In this document: positions 1 through 13,196 of the stretch, one piece after another | Numbering within the stretch: position 1 is the stretch's first letter | Layout of the letters: the number at the start of each line of letters is the position of its first letter | From: Mesaphorura yosii | Taxonomy: Eukaryota; Arthropoda; Collembola; Poduromorpha; Tullbergiidae | DNA length: 64,000 nucleotides | NCBI GenBank assembly: GCA_009869945.1 | Contig: WIXG01000049.1 | Location: 248,001 to 312,000, forward strand | Direction of reading: 5' to 3' | Program-made: the position numbers and the translations under genes | Notes under the pieces: generated by a model | Seen by the model: only the letters and a program-made list of their open reading frames with translations | Told to the model about the DNA's origin: nothing | The model's database searches: none

Positions 1-3000
1 CGAATGAATAAATTCAGCATCCTGTCCCTGCTGGCATGGACTTTAAACCGATGTGCCAGTGCCAGAACGCCGTAAAAATTGAAATTATGGTTCTGCGGCT
101 GCCTGTGCTGCCCCCGCAGGCTCACTTTAATTACGATTCTTTCCTTTGTGCTCATGCACAATATTTAAACAAAAGCAACCGGGATTTTTGTACTCCGGGC
201 CAGGCAGAATGGTACGTAGTTTATATCTTGCCTGGTCTGCACAGCACGTAAAATTTTGTGTGCACTTTACGTTACAGTCAATATTTTCTCCATTTCACAT
301 TCAAAGGAACAGCAGGAAAATGACTAAAGTTTCTTTCTCCTACGCGTGGCTCGTGCATTATTCACGGAGAAAGAATTCAGCATAAGAAATTACCTGAAGG
401 CATCACGAATTCTTTCGCACAAGGCACATAGGTTCCTGTCCACATTTATTACGATTCAGTGGTCTTAAATGCGAATTTCAATGGAGTATTTTGTCAGGAG
501 CGGTAATTGCCTTGCTCACGACTGCAACAGCAATGGCAGCGACAACGAAACAGCCCAAACTGCACTCAAATCATTACATCGCACCTCCGAAATTCAATTG
601 GTTACGTTTTGTAGCTTTTATTTGCTGCCGCCGCCACCGCCGTAGTTGTGCTTTTATTTCCTTCTATGAATACGAATTGCGAATCGGGGCAGGAAAATTA
701 CGAGTTGGAGTCTGTCGATGATTCGTGCTTGGATTTCAAATTGGCCAGGCCAGCCATGCACGTTGCGTTACAACTTCACAAGTTATAAGCTACAAGCAGG
801 CCTAGGCAGTGTGTACAAAAGAATCCGCGCGCGCCGCAACTACTGTAATCCACATTTTCCTGTTTCCAGATCATCAGACTTCTCGCCTTTACTACCCTCT
901 CCTTTTCCTGCCCATTTACTCTGCTTTTGCTGGGAGGCCGCTGAGGTGAGCTGCAGAGAAGGAAACGGAACCTTTTCCCGTATCCGTTCGGTTCGCAGCC
1001 TACAAAAGAGATGGGCGATGATTAACGAAGACGCGCGGTACGCGCATAACGCTCGCGGTTCATCATTTCATTCAATATTTACACGTCTCTCACAAAACGA
1101 GGCTCGTAATTAACGAAATGGTAACGACGTAATTGCGTCGTTTCAAGTGACAGTCACATTAATTACATTCTGCTTCTTGCGGGCTAGAGCAACTTGGCTA
1201 GACTCTCGGCGCAGACGACAACGAGGGCGAGCGAATAGCGAGTGAGTACCTCAAATAATTCATAATTCAAATCAAAAGCTGAAGCATGAAGCGAATGGAA
1301 CACGGAATCCAATTTGTTTTAGTTTTTTAATCGAATTCGATGAGCATGAGCTACAAACGTGCATGCAACCAGACGTGAACTTACGAAATATTAACAGTAA
1401 CGTGGTTTCAGTGTCTTGAAATTGTTGGTCTGGTTTTGAGAAGAGAAACCGACATAAATCAAGTCCAATTATATGCCACATTGACATGCACTCTTCGCAT
1501 TACGGCATTACCGTTAACATTAGCGGGCCAAGGGTCGGCAGACTCAGGTCGCAGGTCAGGGCAGGCAATCCTTTAAAGTACTTGTGCCTTGTGCTGTACG
1601 CTTTCCTCTCTTTTGATGGTGCTGGGGTGTAAACATCATTTGCTATTGACATTTGATCATCTGAGAGCTTATCTACTTATCTTCGTTACTGTACGCGTAC
1701 GCGTACGCTCACATTTCCTAATCCATTTCACAAACATGCCTTTGCTCTCGCTCTTGCTTTTCTTTTGCATGACCATTGCAGCCATACATCACAGCCAACG
1801 ACTCGACGGTCATTGAAAGAGATTAAAATTATTGAAGTGGTTTTTGCTTCTGTCTGCCCAAATCGCAACCTTCAACGGGCACAGAACGGGACAGGGCAGA
1901 CATGCAAAGACAGACAGGCTAACACTGGACAGATGGAATTTCGGACCAGATTTGACTGGTTATTGTTGATCTCCCGTATCAGCAGCTTAATCTCGTAACC
2001 TTTGCGTTATGGATTGGTCAATTCTTCGAAGTGTGCGTGTGACCGTACGTGACTGTGACTATTGCGGGCTACGAACTCATGACTCCCACTCATCAGAAGC
2101 CTGAACACGAAACCCTAAACGCTTACGCAAAGTAGAAATGCGATGAACCCATTCAAGGATTGAAAGAGTAATTAATTCCTGCACATCTGCAAATGTAATG
2201 GCATTTGGCAAAGCGTGGGAGCAATCAGCCAATTGTTTAGCGAATACCTGAATGCTGTAAATGCTAATTAGGATCGTCACAATAAAGAAGCCGGTTCATG
2301 CTCGCTCGGTTCATTACTGAGTTCGACTTTGGCCGACCACAACGCCTGACAGGCCATACTTAGCACAAATTAGCGATAATTTTTGTATTTTTAGCAACGG
2401 GTGCCCAAAAATAGACTTTCGCGCAGCCGTCAGGCAGAGATTGCAGATCGCCATCGTCAGGCACATGCTGAAGGCGGACGGTGGAGTATCGTATTTTATT
2501 GCAGGCACACGTAATAAAACAGCTAAGGAAAACAAAGCCAGGGCAGCAGATTAGCAAATAGCAATAGGCATCTGCTCCACGGCGGACTGCATCTGCGTGA
2601 TTTCTTAATATGCAAAATCATAATCATTATCGTGTGCATCTGCTCGTCCATCGGTAACCAGGCGGCTAGACCAGAAGCGTCCAGTCGTCTTTTTAGCTCC
2701 ACGCACCTAATGTATGATCCAATGAACCATTTGCCAATCGCGATTCGCTTAGGGCGATAAAAAGATTATGGATTTCTAGATTCATTCTGAGAACGACTTG
2801 CGAATCGTAATCTTGAATTGGGATCTCGAATTTGGACTTTTGGACTTGAACATGCCCATTCAAACGGCATGAACTTATTTTAAGTTTTCCAAGAACCAGA
2901 AGGCCGACCGCCGTTTATCTGATTTAAAATCGTAAACCAAAAGCCACACATTACATGAAGATACGTTGGTTTGCCTGTTTACGGTGAAAAATGAAAAGGC

Positions 3001-6000
3001 GAATATTGATCAATTTCTTGTGATCCAAACCAGAAAAATGAAAAAACTTCAAAATTCGATCAAATTTTCGACATGAGACGCTCTGACATTTTTCTGTCAT
3101 TTGCATCCAGGAAGTAATTAAACTCCAGGACTGTAAATTGCGAATTGCGGCTGTCATTTTATGGTCAAAAGTTTTTCAATTACTTGTTTACTGTGGAAAT
3201 TCGGATTCGACACGGGGATGTGGATTTTAACTTAGTATCAATCTGGTGCTTGTTCGTGGCCGTAGCGTGGACAGGAACTAACCTCGACCTCATCTGTGAC
3301 GGAGGCATGAACAAGAAACTGTACTTTGCTCATTTCTGGAATGAGAAAAATAAATTGGAGAGCGTAAACAGCCTCGAGATATTTTTGCACATCAAATGAA
3401 ATGCAAAAACAAGCCAGCAATTCCAGCAAGCAAATAGCAAATGTATCTTCCTCGTCATCTGGCGCTCCTAGTTCCTGAATCTTGCATCTTCCATTTATGC
3501 CTTGAGATCTGCTCAAGTATTTCGTATTTCGCAACATTTCCACGCTTTGCATTTCATATTTCCGGAATTAATCGCTTTTTGAGCCTTTTTCTGCTTCTCC
3601 GATTCTTCCCTCAACATTCTATAAATATGATACAGAATTTACAGACACAGCAGCATACAGACTCAGGCTCTGGCAGCGTGCTTCGCTTCCCCGAAGCGTG
3701 CATGAGGTTCGAGTACATGACACTTTCATTAATTTAGGTGCTTAAAATCTTTTTGTTCCACGTGTACGCGTATCCCGTAGCGTACGCGATACGCATTCGT
3801 CCTTGCATTTGTGTTATCTTACATTGCGTTTATATTTACATCAGTGCCGAGATGTTATTAAGTAGTCTTGTCTTGAGTCTGAGGCCTGAGCCTGAGTTAT
3901 GTTTCGCAGGAGCAGCTTGGCTGGCACTTCAGTTCACTACGAGTGACAAAGACATCACATCACAACTTCTTGAGAGGAATACCAACACAAACTCCAGCTT
4001 GCTGCCCTGCCTGCCCGACTCGACTGTATGTCGTAACTCGTAACCTTTTCATTACTGTACTCGCTCGTTCCTCATTTCATGTCGTTGTTGGTGAACTTTC
4101 AAAAGGTCTACATAATTAAATGCCATGGAGTAGCACCAGCAACGACTGCACGGCAGTCCTAAGAAACGGAAAACTTCCTTTCATAAGTAATTTATTACAT
4201 TTTCATGATATGCATTATGCATAACATGCGCCCAAGTTGAGAATTTTTAATGCGAAGAGATAATTACTTCAACAACAGGCAGCAGACAAAGTTTTTTTTA
4301 TTGTATTGTATTTTACTGAACATGAGTTGAATTTGCGTTTACAGATTCATTCAGCCGGCGCGCCAGACAACTTGAAGCCATAGCCGTGGCTCAATCGCTG
4401 ACAATGGCAATGCCAATGCCAATGGCAGTGGCTGTATTGACTTAACCACTTTACACTAGCACTTTACAGAAGTACCAGCATCATGAACGCGTTGAACTGT
4501 TTGAACACGTTTACACGTTGTTCATGCACGCATTCACATTGAATTTTAAATGTCTGACTCCTGTTTTGTCATTGTGGCTGATAAGATCAGTGAAAATGTA
4601 TATCCTGGCCTCGATTTAGCAATCCACAGAGACGGCAACGGCCCATGGCCGTGATTGACGAAGCTGCATTGGCAATGGCAATGGATACGAATCCAATCCA
4701 AGGCTTACTCGCTTAATCGGATCCAGCGCGCGTTCGCGTGCGGTCACTGGTCTGGCTCCGCATGATCTTGCCACGTACCTGATCATAAAGATGTCCGTCC
4801 GTCGTGCGTGTTCCGGCAAAGAAAAAGAGTCCCCAGAGAATTGACAGAATTTAGAATGATTTATGCGAGATATTCTCCAGCCACAGTCACAGCCACGATT
4901 GCCGAAAGCAATAAATCGTTCGTTCACGTTAAAGTCTATCAGTTCACCACAAATTGAACAACATCACGTAATCGTACTCGGAGTCGGAAATCGCAGAGCA
5001 GAACAGATGTCTGACACGATCAGGATCACGAGAAAGTGTGCGAGATGATGTGAAGATGAAGACGCGATCGGTGATGTGTTGCGTTGACTTCCAAGCACGC
5101 GCACGGCGCAAATAAATGGATAACTGGCAACAACAAACGGCAAACGATCTAAAGTCGAGTCGGTGAGTCGAATTCTCACATTTCACTGCATTCCCACTTT
5201 ATGAAATCAAATCACGTAATTTTCTCCTGCTAAAATAAAATATTACGGCTGGTTTTATTTTGAGATACAAGGTTGCCAGACACCAGATACTTTCCTGTTC
5301 AGAACTCACGATCGCGATCACGAGCGCCTGCCGCGTGGCGTGTTATGTTAAGGTTCGTTTATTTCCTGAATGAGTGAGATTCGCTTCTCACTTGCTGCTA
5401 TCCTTTGTATCAGTACCATCAACCTGCTGCCTTTACTTTTACTGGTCAGAAACAAGAATCTTTGCCGGTGTTCTCAAGTCTCACGTCTTAAAAGCAAAAA
5501 TATGAGTCTTCCGACGCTTTTCTCGTGATATGATGGAATTGTGGTACAGAAAGTTGGCGAAATCTTGGATATGTGAAGTTCAAGCCTGGAATTATCAGTT
5601 AATTGCAGTTTGCAAACAATTTTAATGGACACAGACGCTATTTTCACTGACGAAAAGATGCACTGCTTCCACTGCACTCTTTCATAGTCAAGCGTCAGTC
5701 GTCGACTGAGCGAGCTGAGTGAGACAAATACAACCAAGCACCAAGCGACCAAGCGACTCACTGGAGAAAATCAATGTTCAGCTCCACGCAGGCGAAGCCG
5801 GAGTGCTGTAAATTGAACACGTACGCGATCGCGATCTGTGGTACGTAACTCACGTTGGTACGTTAACGCGTAAGTGGTGAGCCACATAAAGAGTCAAATC
5901 AAATGTTAGGAGGGCCGGCGAAGTACGTTGTGTAGTTGTGTTACGTGTTGCATTTGTTACATAACATTGTATTCTTATCATAAATAACCCGCAGCCACCG

Positions 6001-6347
6001 AGCATGCAATGTAACCGAGTAGTGGTAATTCAGGTATTGACGTCGTGGGCTCTCTAAGTGACAATAATCCCATGGCTTTAGTTTTGTCATTTTATGATAT
6101 CAAATTACAACACATGCGAGCAGGACGCAGGAGTCGTAACTCGCAAGTCGAGGCAGCAGCATTAAGAAGGGCAAGGGCTGAAAACGCGTGGAAATGGAAG
6201 GCGAGACGAGAAGATCTTCGGCAGCAATTGTAAACAATGATACCATGATTTCAAGCACGTCAACCCAAGCAAGAATCAAGCAACCATTGCGTCACCATCT
6301 GGGGTTATTCCATGGTGTGGCAAACACGAGACTTGAGTGACTTGGTC
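1..6347. other. Gene-poor region, no convincing gene
   Basis: No open frame here resembles a protein family I recognise. The frames are short, overlap on both strands and lack splice-flanked conserved blocks. The DNA is rich in short palindromic and repeated words: three GTACGC units at 1691-1708, a self-complementary GCGTATCC...GGATACGC-like patch near 3768-3797, and repeated AATGCC/AATGGC words near 4405-4435 and 4668-4685. A basic 62-codon frame at 6045-6233 (plus) is the only one with a protein-like composition, but it has no support beyond being open. The region could hold regulatory DNA, or introns or UTRs of a gene to the left. Confidence 0.5.
1691..1708. repeat. Short tandem repeat (GTACGC)3
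   Basis: Three tandem GTACGC units, which are also nearly self-complementary because GTAC and GCGC/ACGCGT are palindromic. Similar ACGCGTAC words recur near 3770 and 25520, so this is a frequent word in this genome. Confidence 0.8.
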
Positions 6348-6353
6348 TTTATT
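6348..6353 (-). other. Poly(A) signal of POLR2D
   Basis: On the minus strand this is a perfect AATAAA, about 78 nt beyond the POLR2D stop codon at 6431-6433. That is a normal 3' UTR spacing. Assigned by position and consensus only. Confidence 0.6.
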
Positions 6354-6430
6354 TAAATATGAAATGCTGAGATGCTTGCTTTAAATACATACATGTACAT
6401 TAATGGAATCCAAATTGTGTAACTTAGCGT

Positions 6431-7754
6431 TTAACACTGAAAGCTAAGAGTGGTGTGAATATCGTCAAGTATTTGTCGCAGTTCCTCGTCCTCGAATCGA
6501 CCCTCCAGGCTACAAAAAGGGAAAGAAGCACAAAATCAGGTTACATAGCTCCAAATCAAAAGAAAGCTTGCTATCTTGTGTGGCAACGGCAGTGTAATAT
6601 CATGCAAGAAATTGCAGGCGACCCGCGACCTGGCAAATTAGATTTATCAAATGGAATTTCAGTATATCAGTATCACCTCGGAATAAGTGATTTCGCCTCT
6701 TCCGCAGTTTCAGGGCAGAGGTTAGCCAGTGAGACCAATTCAAAGTTGTGAAGCTTCTTCTGCATCAAAACCCTGAGCGAGGAAGAAGGAATTAGGAATG
6801 CCATCAAAATCCAGGCACCGCTATCAAGTGATGATATTGTCAACACTGCCACTGCCAGCCTGCAGCTTACCCGCGTATCCGAGTAATAGCGTCGTTATTT
6901 TTCAGTTTCCCAAATCTTCGGCAATACTCCTTGGTCTTGTGGAAGACGTCTGAGAGCTGCTGTTCCTCTTCCGAGACCTCATTCTGAGCACTTCGATGTT
7001 CGAGCAGTAAACAAACTTCGGAAATCAAAAGAGCTTCAGCATTTTCAAATTCTGCAATTAAAAACAAGAAATTACTTGAAGTGGTGTAAAGCCAAAAGCA
7101 TACTTATAACTCATGAAAACATTCGATATTCGTTGCAATGTAACAGAAAAACTTTTGTAATCAAACATTTCACAAGTAATTCAGGACGCATGCTGATGCT
7201 GACATGTCACATGTTGCTTGTTGGGTTTGACATTTCTCCATTAATTTCTTGTGCTTTCTTGAGCATTTTGGATGCACGATCGGTTAAGTCGATCAATGCG
7301 TGTGTAAGTGGGTTGTAACCAGCCACTGCTAATCAATTCCTCAAACTCTAGCAATTTCAGCTTCAAAGACATAACAAGCCACATGGAAAAAAGAACGTAT
7401 GCATGGACATGATAACGAGGCAAATAAAAATCTGTGGGTAGTGACAATGGAGTCGTAATCGATTCTCCCGGGAAGTGCCCAGTAGTATACTAATCAAATC
7501 AACTACTGGAGATGTGAACCATCGAGTGCCTGTATGCAGCTTCCTCATGTAACAACAGAAAAGAACTTTTTAGCACCTGATCGAACATCTTAACTTTACC
7601 GACCTTAATGAACCAAAAAGTAACACATAACACAAAGCACGAGGCACGCGTAACTACGATTAACCTTAACCATTAACCAAGCAAGCTTACCTTTCGGAAA
7701 CTGCAAGTCAGACGCGTCCTCTTCAGTTGTTTCTTGATTGAAACCAGAGGCCAT
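6431..7754 (-). CDS. POLR2D: RNA polymerase II subunit RPB4 (POLR2D)
   Basis: Rpb4 pairs with Rpb7 to form the stalk of nuclear RNA polymerase II, with roles in initiation and mRNA fate. Exons in order of transcription: 7754-7691, 7051-6871, 6772-6677, 6509-6431. All junctions are GT-AG and the phases agree, giving 139 residues (human 142, from memory). The N-terminus is a short acidic lead, then [24 protein letters not shown] and [13 protein letters not shown]. The C-terminal HRDC-like half has [24 protein letters not shown], and [11 protein letters not shown] plus QILDDI near the end. These match animal POLR2D closely. The start is the first ATG of exon 1, with a small acidic N-terminus as in orthologues. 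The gene lies head to head with VPS50, and a minus-strand AATAAA follows the stop. The first intron is about 640 nt, the others under 200. Confidence 0.95.
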
Positions 7755-8324
7755 GATTTTTGATGAAGCCAACCGTGACGCGAAATGTTAACTCGAGGTG
7801 AGACTGCAAACTGCAATAAGTAATTAACTTAATCCACGATAAAGTCCACAAACTCTGAAACGAAAACTCGTACACAACTTTCAATACGCCGCGTTTATGA
7901 GGGGTTTTCTGCACTTGAATAAGCGGAGGTAGACTGCTCAAGCAAGCATGAACTGAGAACTCGGATTCATTTAGCACGATTCTGGAGCGGAGTGCCAAAA
8001 CTCAAATGTCATTCAATCCATCTGACAAGATGCAAGGAAACAGAGGTTGCAACTTTAACTGAGTTTCGGCGTGTGTTAATTTCCTAGTGGCAATTAATCT
8101 AGCAATTACACTTTTAGAAGTTAGAAGCTGTAGTTAAAGATTAGGTTCCAGTCCATCAGGGTCGTGCACGTAGGTCCAAGCCCTTGGAATCGCAAGAAAA
8201 ATGGATCAACAAGATGGGCTCAACTACAGCCTAGTTGGGTTCGGTCGGTATCAGATGGTGAACTGAATAGCCGCGTAGCGCCTTCCCGACTCCCCTCCAC
8301 TGCGGACACTGGAGAGAGGAGACA
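7755..8324. promoter_or_regulatory. Divergent promoter between POLR2D and VPS50
   Basis: 570 bp separate the POLR2D ATG (minus) from the VPS50 ATG (plus), so both promoters and 5' UTRs must fit here, unless either gene has an untranslated exon elsewhere. I see no clear TATA box, as expected for housekeeping genes. A minus-strand open frame at 7723-7998 and the start of another at 8231-8677 cross this interval, but neither resembles a protein. The role is inferred from gene orientation alone. Confidence 0.55.
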
Positions 8325-11300
8325 ATGGATCTGAAGTCGAAGCTTAAGACATTGCTGAAGAAGGAGGTAAGTTTGCAATTCTTGGTTCCGCTCGTTCTAC
8401 CCATCAATGCTGGAAACGGAATGTGCTTCTTGATAGCTGTACTAATATGCTTGATCGTGTTTAATTTTGCGTAGGGCCAAGACATACAGAAGAAAGTACA
8501 AAAGGTTCTGAGCCCATCCGGCGAATCTCCAAGTAGCAGACTATCGCTCCTTTCGCAGTCCGTGTCCGTACCACTGATTCCCGTCACAAGGGACCCAGAC
8601 TCAGAAATTAGAGCACATGCCACTGACCCAGAAGCTGATGAAGCAATCCTTGCAAGCATCGATCCGCAGTATTTCACGTCGGAAAGCAGTTTTGACCCCA
8701 GCTTGCACGAGCTCTTGGTGAGTTTGTTGGCTACATGTGTACTTACGACCTTGAGCGTGCTGACGCTTCACTCACCTTTGCAGAAATTGCCGGACCCATT
8801 AGATTATGAATTCCTGTCCAAATCTCGTGACCGAATTCGAACGGAGTTGACTGTAGTCTCCAAGAAGGTGTTTCAGCTGATTTTAGAGAAACAAAGTTCA
8901 TATGCGGGGGAAATCGAAAGGTAAGACAGCAATGTTTAGGCTGTTTTTAAAACAATCGGTTTCATATTCAAAAACTTCTGCAGGGTCAGGGAAATTGAAG
9001 ACGACTTGGTCGCAGCCATTTTCAGCGTGCAAGAGAGTCGCGCTGATCTAGCAGCAGCAAAGAAAGAATTCACGACCAAGAGTTTGGGTGTGTTGGCAAA
9101 TCACAGAAGGCGCCAAAGGGCTGTGGCTTTACTAAAGTCTTTGCGTACGATTGAAACATTGGTAGGCCTTGTCGTTCACAATTTAATTTTCGCATTAATT
9201 TATTGTTCCAAACTACAGAAATAATTTTCGTACTTGTGCACTTGCAGCAAAAGACTGAATCCAGATTGCAAGAACTTCTAGCCCATGAGGACTTTTCGGG
9301 TGCTATGCAGTTAATTCTTGAATGTCAAGAAGCAGCCTTAACGTACAACCATTTTACCTGCATTTCTGACCTTTCAAAGAAGCTTCAAGATACTTTAGAA
9401 CTTGCTGAAGAACAACTCGACTTCGCATTGTCAAAGGTACGACGGTCCATTCGTGTCTATGGCTAGCGACTTATGTGAAACGGATTCTAATGATCTCGCT
9501 TTGCTATTTCAGGTATGCATGAACTTCGATGAGAGACACTACGGAAGACTACAGAAAGCATATCAGCTGTTGGGGAAAACAAATACCTGCGTCGATCAAT
9601 TGTTGATGCATTACGCCTCAGCCATTCACAACAGTGCCTTTAGTGTGGTTCATGGATTTGCTGAACTGTGTCGGGCTGAGAGCCAGCAGCCAAACCTCCA
9701 AAAGAAACAGTATCAGGATTTATGTGCCGTAAGTTCCTCTTACTGTTGTCCAAGCTAATAGCTTGATTGATGATTAACTAACGGGGAGTTTTCATTTGTT
9801 TAGTGCCTTAGTCAAGAAATATTCATTCCTTGCCTTGTGGATCTTTGTAAATCAATGTGGAAAATTATCATGAGTTACCGAAAACTTCTCAACTGGCATT
9901 CCACTCATTTTAGATCTGAAACTGGTAAATCTTCAACCTCTAAATTGGGTTGATTGAGTTACCGCAATTAATAAATTAGTTTGCTTGCTGTAGAATCTAT
10001 AAAACAACACGAATCTGAACAAACGGAAACAGAAGTAACTGAGGAGGATCTTGAATATGTTGATCAAAAACTGACGAATGGATCTGCACGGATTTGGCAA
10101 GACGTACAAACTAAAATTAGGACACTTTTGTTATCCTCCGATTTAACTGGCTTTAAAATCGACGACTTCATGTACATTTTATCGATTATACACACGTAAG
10201 ACACGCTAGCTTGATTCATGTATAACGTCGTAGCTTAATTAACCCTTTCTTATCAATTGTATTTTCAGTTTGAAAAATGTGGGATCTGAATTTTGCAACA
10301 GTGAATCTGAAAGTTTGCAAGATTGCATACGAGAATCTAGTCTGCGATACTTTTTACGCTATCACCACTTTAAGTTAGATGAACTTCGAATATTTTTGGA
10401 AAATGAGGGCTGGGAAATTTGTCCTGTACTCTCGGATTTTGATATCACGAAACTAGCGGTAAGTAATCTCAAATTCAACGTAGATTTATCGTCTCAAGAT
10501 TGAATTTTTATACTTTGAAGGAATTCAAGTTTTTGAAGAACGCAAAGAATCCAATGACATCCACTTCAATTCCAAATGATGTGGAAGAGAAGAAGTCCAT
10601 TTTTCAATTGTACGAAGAATCAGGATCACCTTTTGAAATTGCGAAAGATACATCCGAAGAAAACATTTACGCAAAAGTAAGTCAAACTGAAGAAAGGTTC
10701 TTTATCATGTCCGTCCACGTCAAACAATATGCTGTCGTTAATACAGGAGAGACCCAGCAGTGAAGGGAAATCTCCACATGAAACGGACCAAGAGGAGAGT
10801 GAAGCTGAAGAAGGTGATTTGAACGAAGACGCACATGACGGGCCATTCATCACGAATACTACCTTATCAATTTTACGGACATTTGGCCGTTACTTGAACA
10901 TGATGCATTTGCTAACTTCAATTGCCTACGACGTTGCTGTTTGTATGAGTCAACTTTTTGAGTACTATTTCTACACCGTCTTCGTATTCTTTGCTGCCGA
11001 AACCGTAAGTTGATTAGCAGCGTGTTTGTGAGGCCTAATTGCTGACCAATGAACCCTGAAACTGCTTACAGAGTGAGATTACAATCGAAAGCATTCCAAA
11101 CGCCCAGCTGCGAGTAGCGTTAACTAGAATTCGCGACAAGCTCATTCGGGAAGCGTCAGAATCACTAGCTCCCAATGGAAAGATCGCCCAACCATTTGCA
11201 TCTCCATCAATTAATCTTGGAGACGAAGACAACTTGTATGGACTGGCAACTCGAATAGTCGCCTCGGAGTCCTCCATCTATTTGGCGCATCAGTTGGACA

Positions 11301-12262
11301 ATTTGAAGCCATTCATTGAAAACCACATTCCTCCTTCGAATTGGGAATCGATCGCTCAGCTAATGGACCAAGTACGGTTAACGCTTCTTTCAAAATTACC
11401 TTGATCATTTCGTGCTAAATGCGTCTGCAAAACCTGAATGTCAATTTGCTTTAGGCTGTGATTGTGTCAGATGGTTTAAGGCGTCCAACTTACGAACGAG
11501 TCTCACGCAAAGCGGTCGATTATGATTCCATCGTGACTTCAATGGACAAAGTTAACTGGGACGTCAAAGAACTGATGAGCCAGCACAGTACGTATGTGGA
11601 TGTACTTTTAAGAGTAAGTTACTCCTAGAGCTTCACTGATGCACGAATGCAGGTAGAAAAGTCCTTAATAACCACTTATTCTACAGGCCCTCCAGCTGTT
11701 TTCAATGAAATTGGAAGTGGTTTGCAAGCAAGTTGTGATACCCGCTCAAGTGCATTCAATTATCTGGGAACAAGTATTTCGTTTGTGCTGCAAAGCTTTT
11801 GTGGACGGGTAATTAAACCTGGAGTTACGTCAGTAAGGGTTGAAATTTAGAAATGGGTGTTTGTTCCGTAGATATTCGAACGCAAAGAAGTGTTCGAATT
11901 CTGGAAGAGGACTTATGCAATTGGATTTTATGCAGTTTCTCTCCAAGTTTGATAAAATTTCTCCAGTTTCTGTGAAAGGATTCCCCACAACGTACAGGGA
12001 ATATGTTGAAAGTTACGTCAAGGCATTTTACAATCCCGAAAGTGTGATGGAAGAATGGATTCCGGCGCATCAGGTAAAATTCGAACCTTCATTTGACATG
12101 AACTTGTTCTCAACAAATGGGAAATGATTTTTGACCGAATGTCTCCAGGAATACACCAGTAAACAAATGATAACACTCATCAATTGCGCGTTCAAGGAAA
12201 ATAAACGTACAAAACAGCGCCTAATAGCGATTGTTGAAGACCTTGAGAAGCAAGTCCGCTAA
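8325..12262 (+). CDS. VPS50: Syndetin / VPS50, EARP tethering-complex subunit
   Basis: VPS50 replaces VPS54 in the EARP complex (with VPS51-53), tethers endosomal recycling carriers, and in neurons helps dense-core vesicle maturation. Exons: 8325-8366, 8475-8717, 8784-8920, 8984-9161, 9248-9436, 9513-9728, 9804-9924, 9994-10195, 10269-10458, 10521-10676, 10747-11004, 11072-11371, 11455-11613, 11687-11808, 11872-12073, 12149-12262. Phases agree throughout, giving 942 residues (human 964, from memory). The N-terminal coiled-coil part (about 95-340) has LVAAIFSVQESRADL, LGVLANHRRRQ, LLKSLRTIETLQK and YQLLGKTNTCVDQL. An acidic linker lies near 560-585. The C-terminal DUF2451 part (about 725-940) has WDVKELMSQH, NAKKCSNSGRGLMQLDFMQF and EYTSKQMITLINC. 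All blocks align with human syndetin. The start gives a short basic N-terminus (MDLKSKLKTLLKKE). The gene is convergent with the neprilysin gene downstream. Confidence 0.95.
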
Positions 12263-13196
12263 TGAAATCGAAACCTCCAGTGCGCATGCCCGGTGAAGCC
12301 TGCAACAAAATCTGACCATCAGTAATTCAAGTTGTGATACATTTTTGTGCTGCTACTGCAAGTACTATTAATTTGGATTATACAGTGATTAATTAAATGG
12401 ACAATTTATTAACTACTCCGTTAAGTTGACCTACAAATGGATAAGATGTTACTGTTAAGATATTGATATTTATTTAACGTGTCTTGGCACTCGAGATATT
12501 GACAGTTTCCATTTTTATAAAACTACATTTAAACATTTTAACTTTAACCGTAGCTAGAGTATTTGCACACGTACGTATTCATTAGGTACATAAATGAGAG
12601 AATTTTATAACTAGAGTTAAGAGTAAAACCTACAAAACTACAACAATCATATCATTCGATAAGATTCAATAAAAGTACACAAAACTCAACAATTTCAAGT
12701 TCGAGAATCGAAAGACAAATTTCAGATTGACAAACTGCGACGAATAGTTAAGATTTTGACACAATCGAATCCCAGCGCCTTAAGTTGACTTGAATTAATA
12801 TTGCTAGTAGTTAAAATACTGAGTTCACAATACAAATCAGTCACTCCCAAACGAAACAAAAGTACAATCCAACTCCCGCAATGCAACATGAAACAACAAA
12901 GTATCAAGGTCCGAATCCAAATCCTTAAATTCTAGTACCCCTTTTAGAATTAAGCTATCTTCCTATCTAATCACTGATCCGTTTTTCGTATCAGAAATAA
13001 ATTAGGGTCGGGTCTCGTAAATGCGTCACGTGACGAATAGACATCTGGGGAATTTAGCAGCATTTAACTTCGAAGTGATAAAAATATACGACGAGGGTGA
13101 TGTGATAAGGGCGCAGGCGCATCTTTAAAATCTGCGATGCGGTCATAAATTAAGTGAGTCTGGGCGTGTGCGTGCGGGTGCCGCTGCCACCGTGGC
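12263..13196. other. Intergenic region between convergent VPS50 and neprilysin genes
   Basis: AT-rich, with no coding frame of interest. It must hold the 3' UTRs of both genes. Plus-strand AATAAA occurs at 12668-12673 and 12996-13001 (candidates for VPS50). A minus-strand AATAAA lies at 12469-12474 (candidate for neprilysin), which would make the two transcripts overlap tail to tail. Confidence 0.5.
12668..12673 (+). other. Candidate poly(A) signal for VPS50
   Basis: Plus-strand AATAAA about 405 nt after the VPS50 stop. A second copy at 12996-13001 is an alternative. Chosen by consensus and position only. Confidence 0.4.

Noticed and set aside
6045-6233. Basic 62-codon plus-strand frame before POLR2D
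   Set aside because: Composition is protein-like, but it has no clear ATG context, partner exon or recognisable family.
8231-8677. 148-codon minus-strand open frame, among the longest in its area
   Set aside because: It runs antisense through VPS50 exons 1-2 and the promoter. Its protein has no family resemblance, while the plus-strand exons match syndetin and splice in phase.
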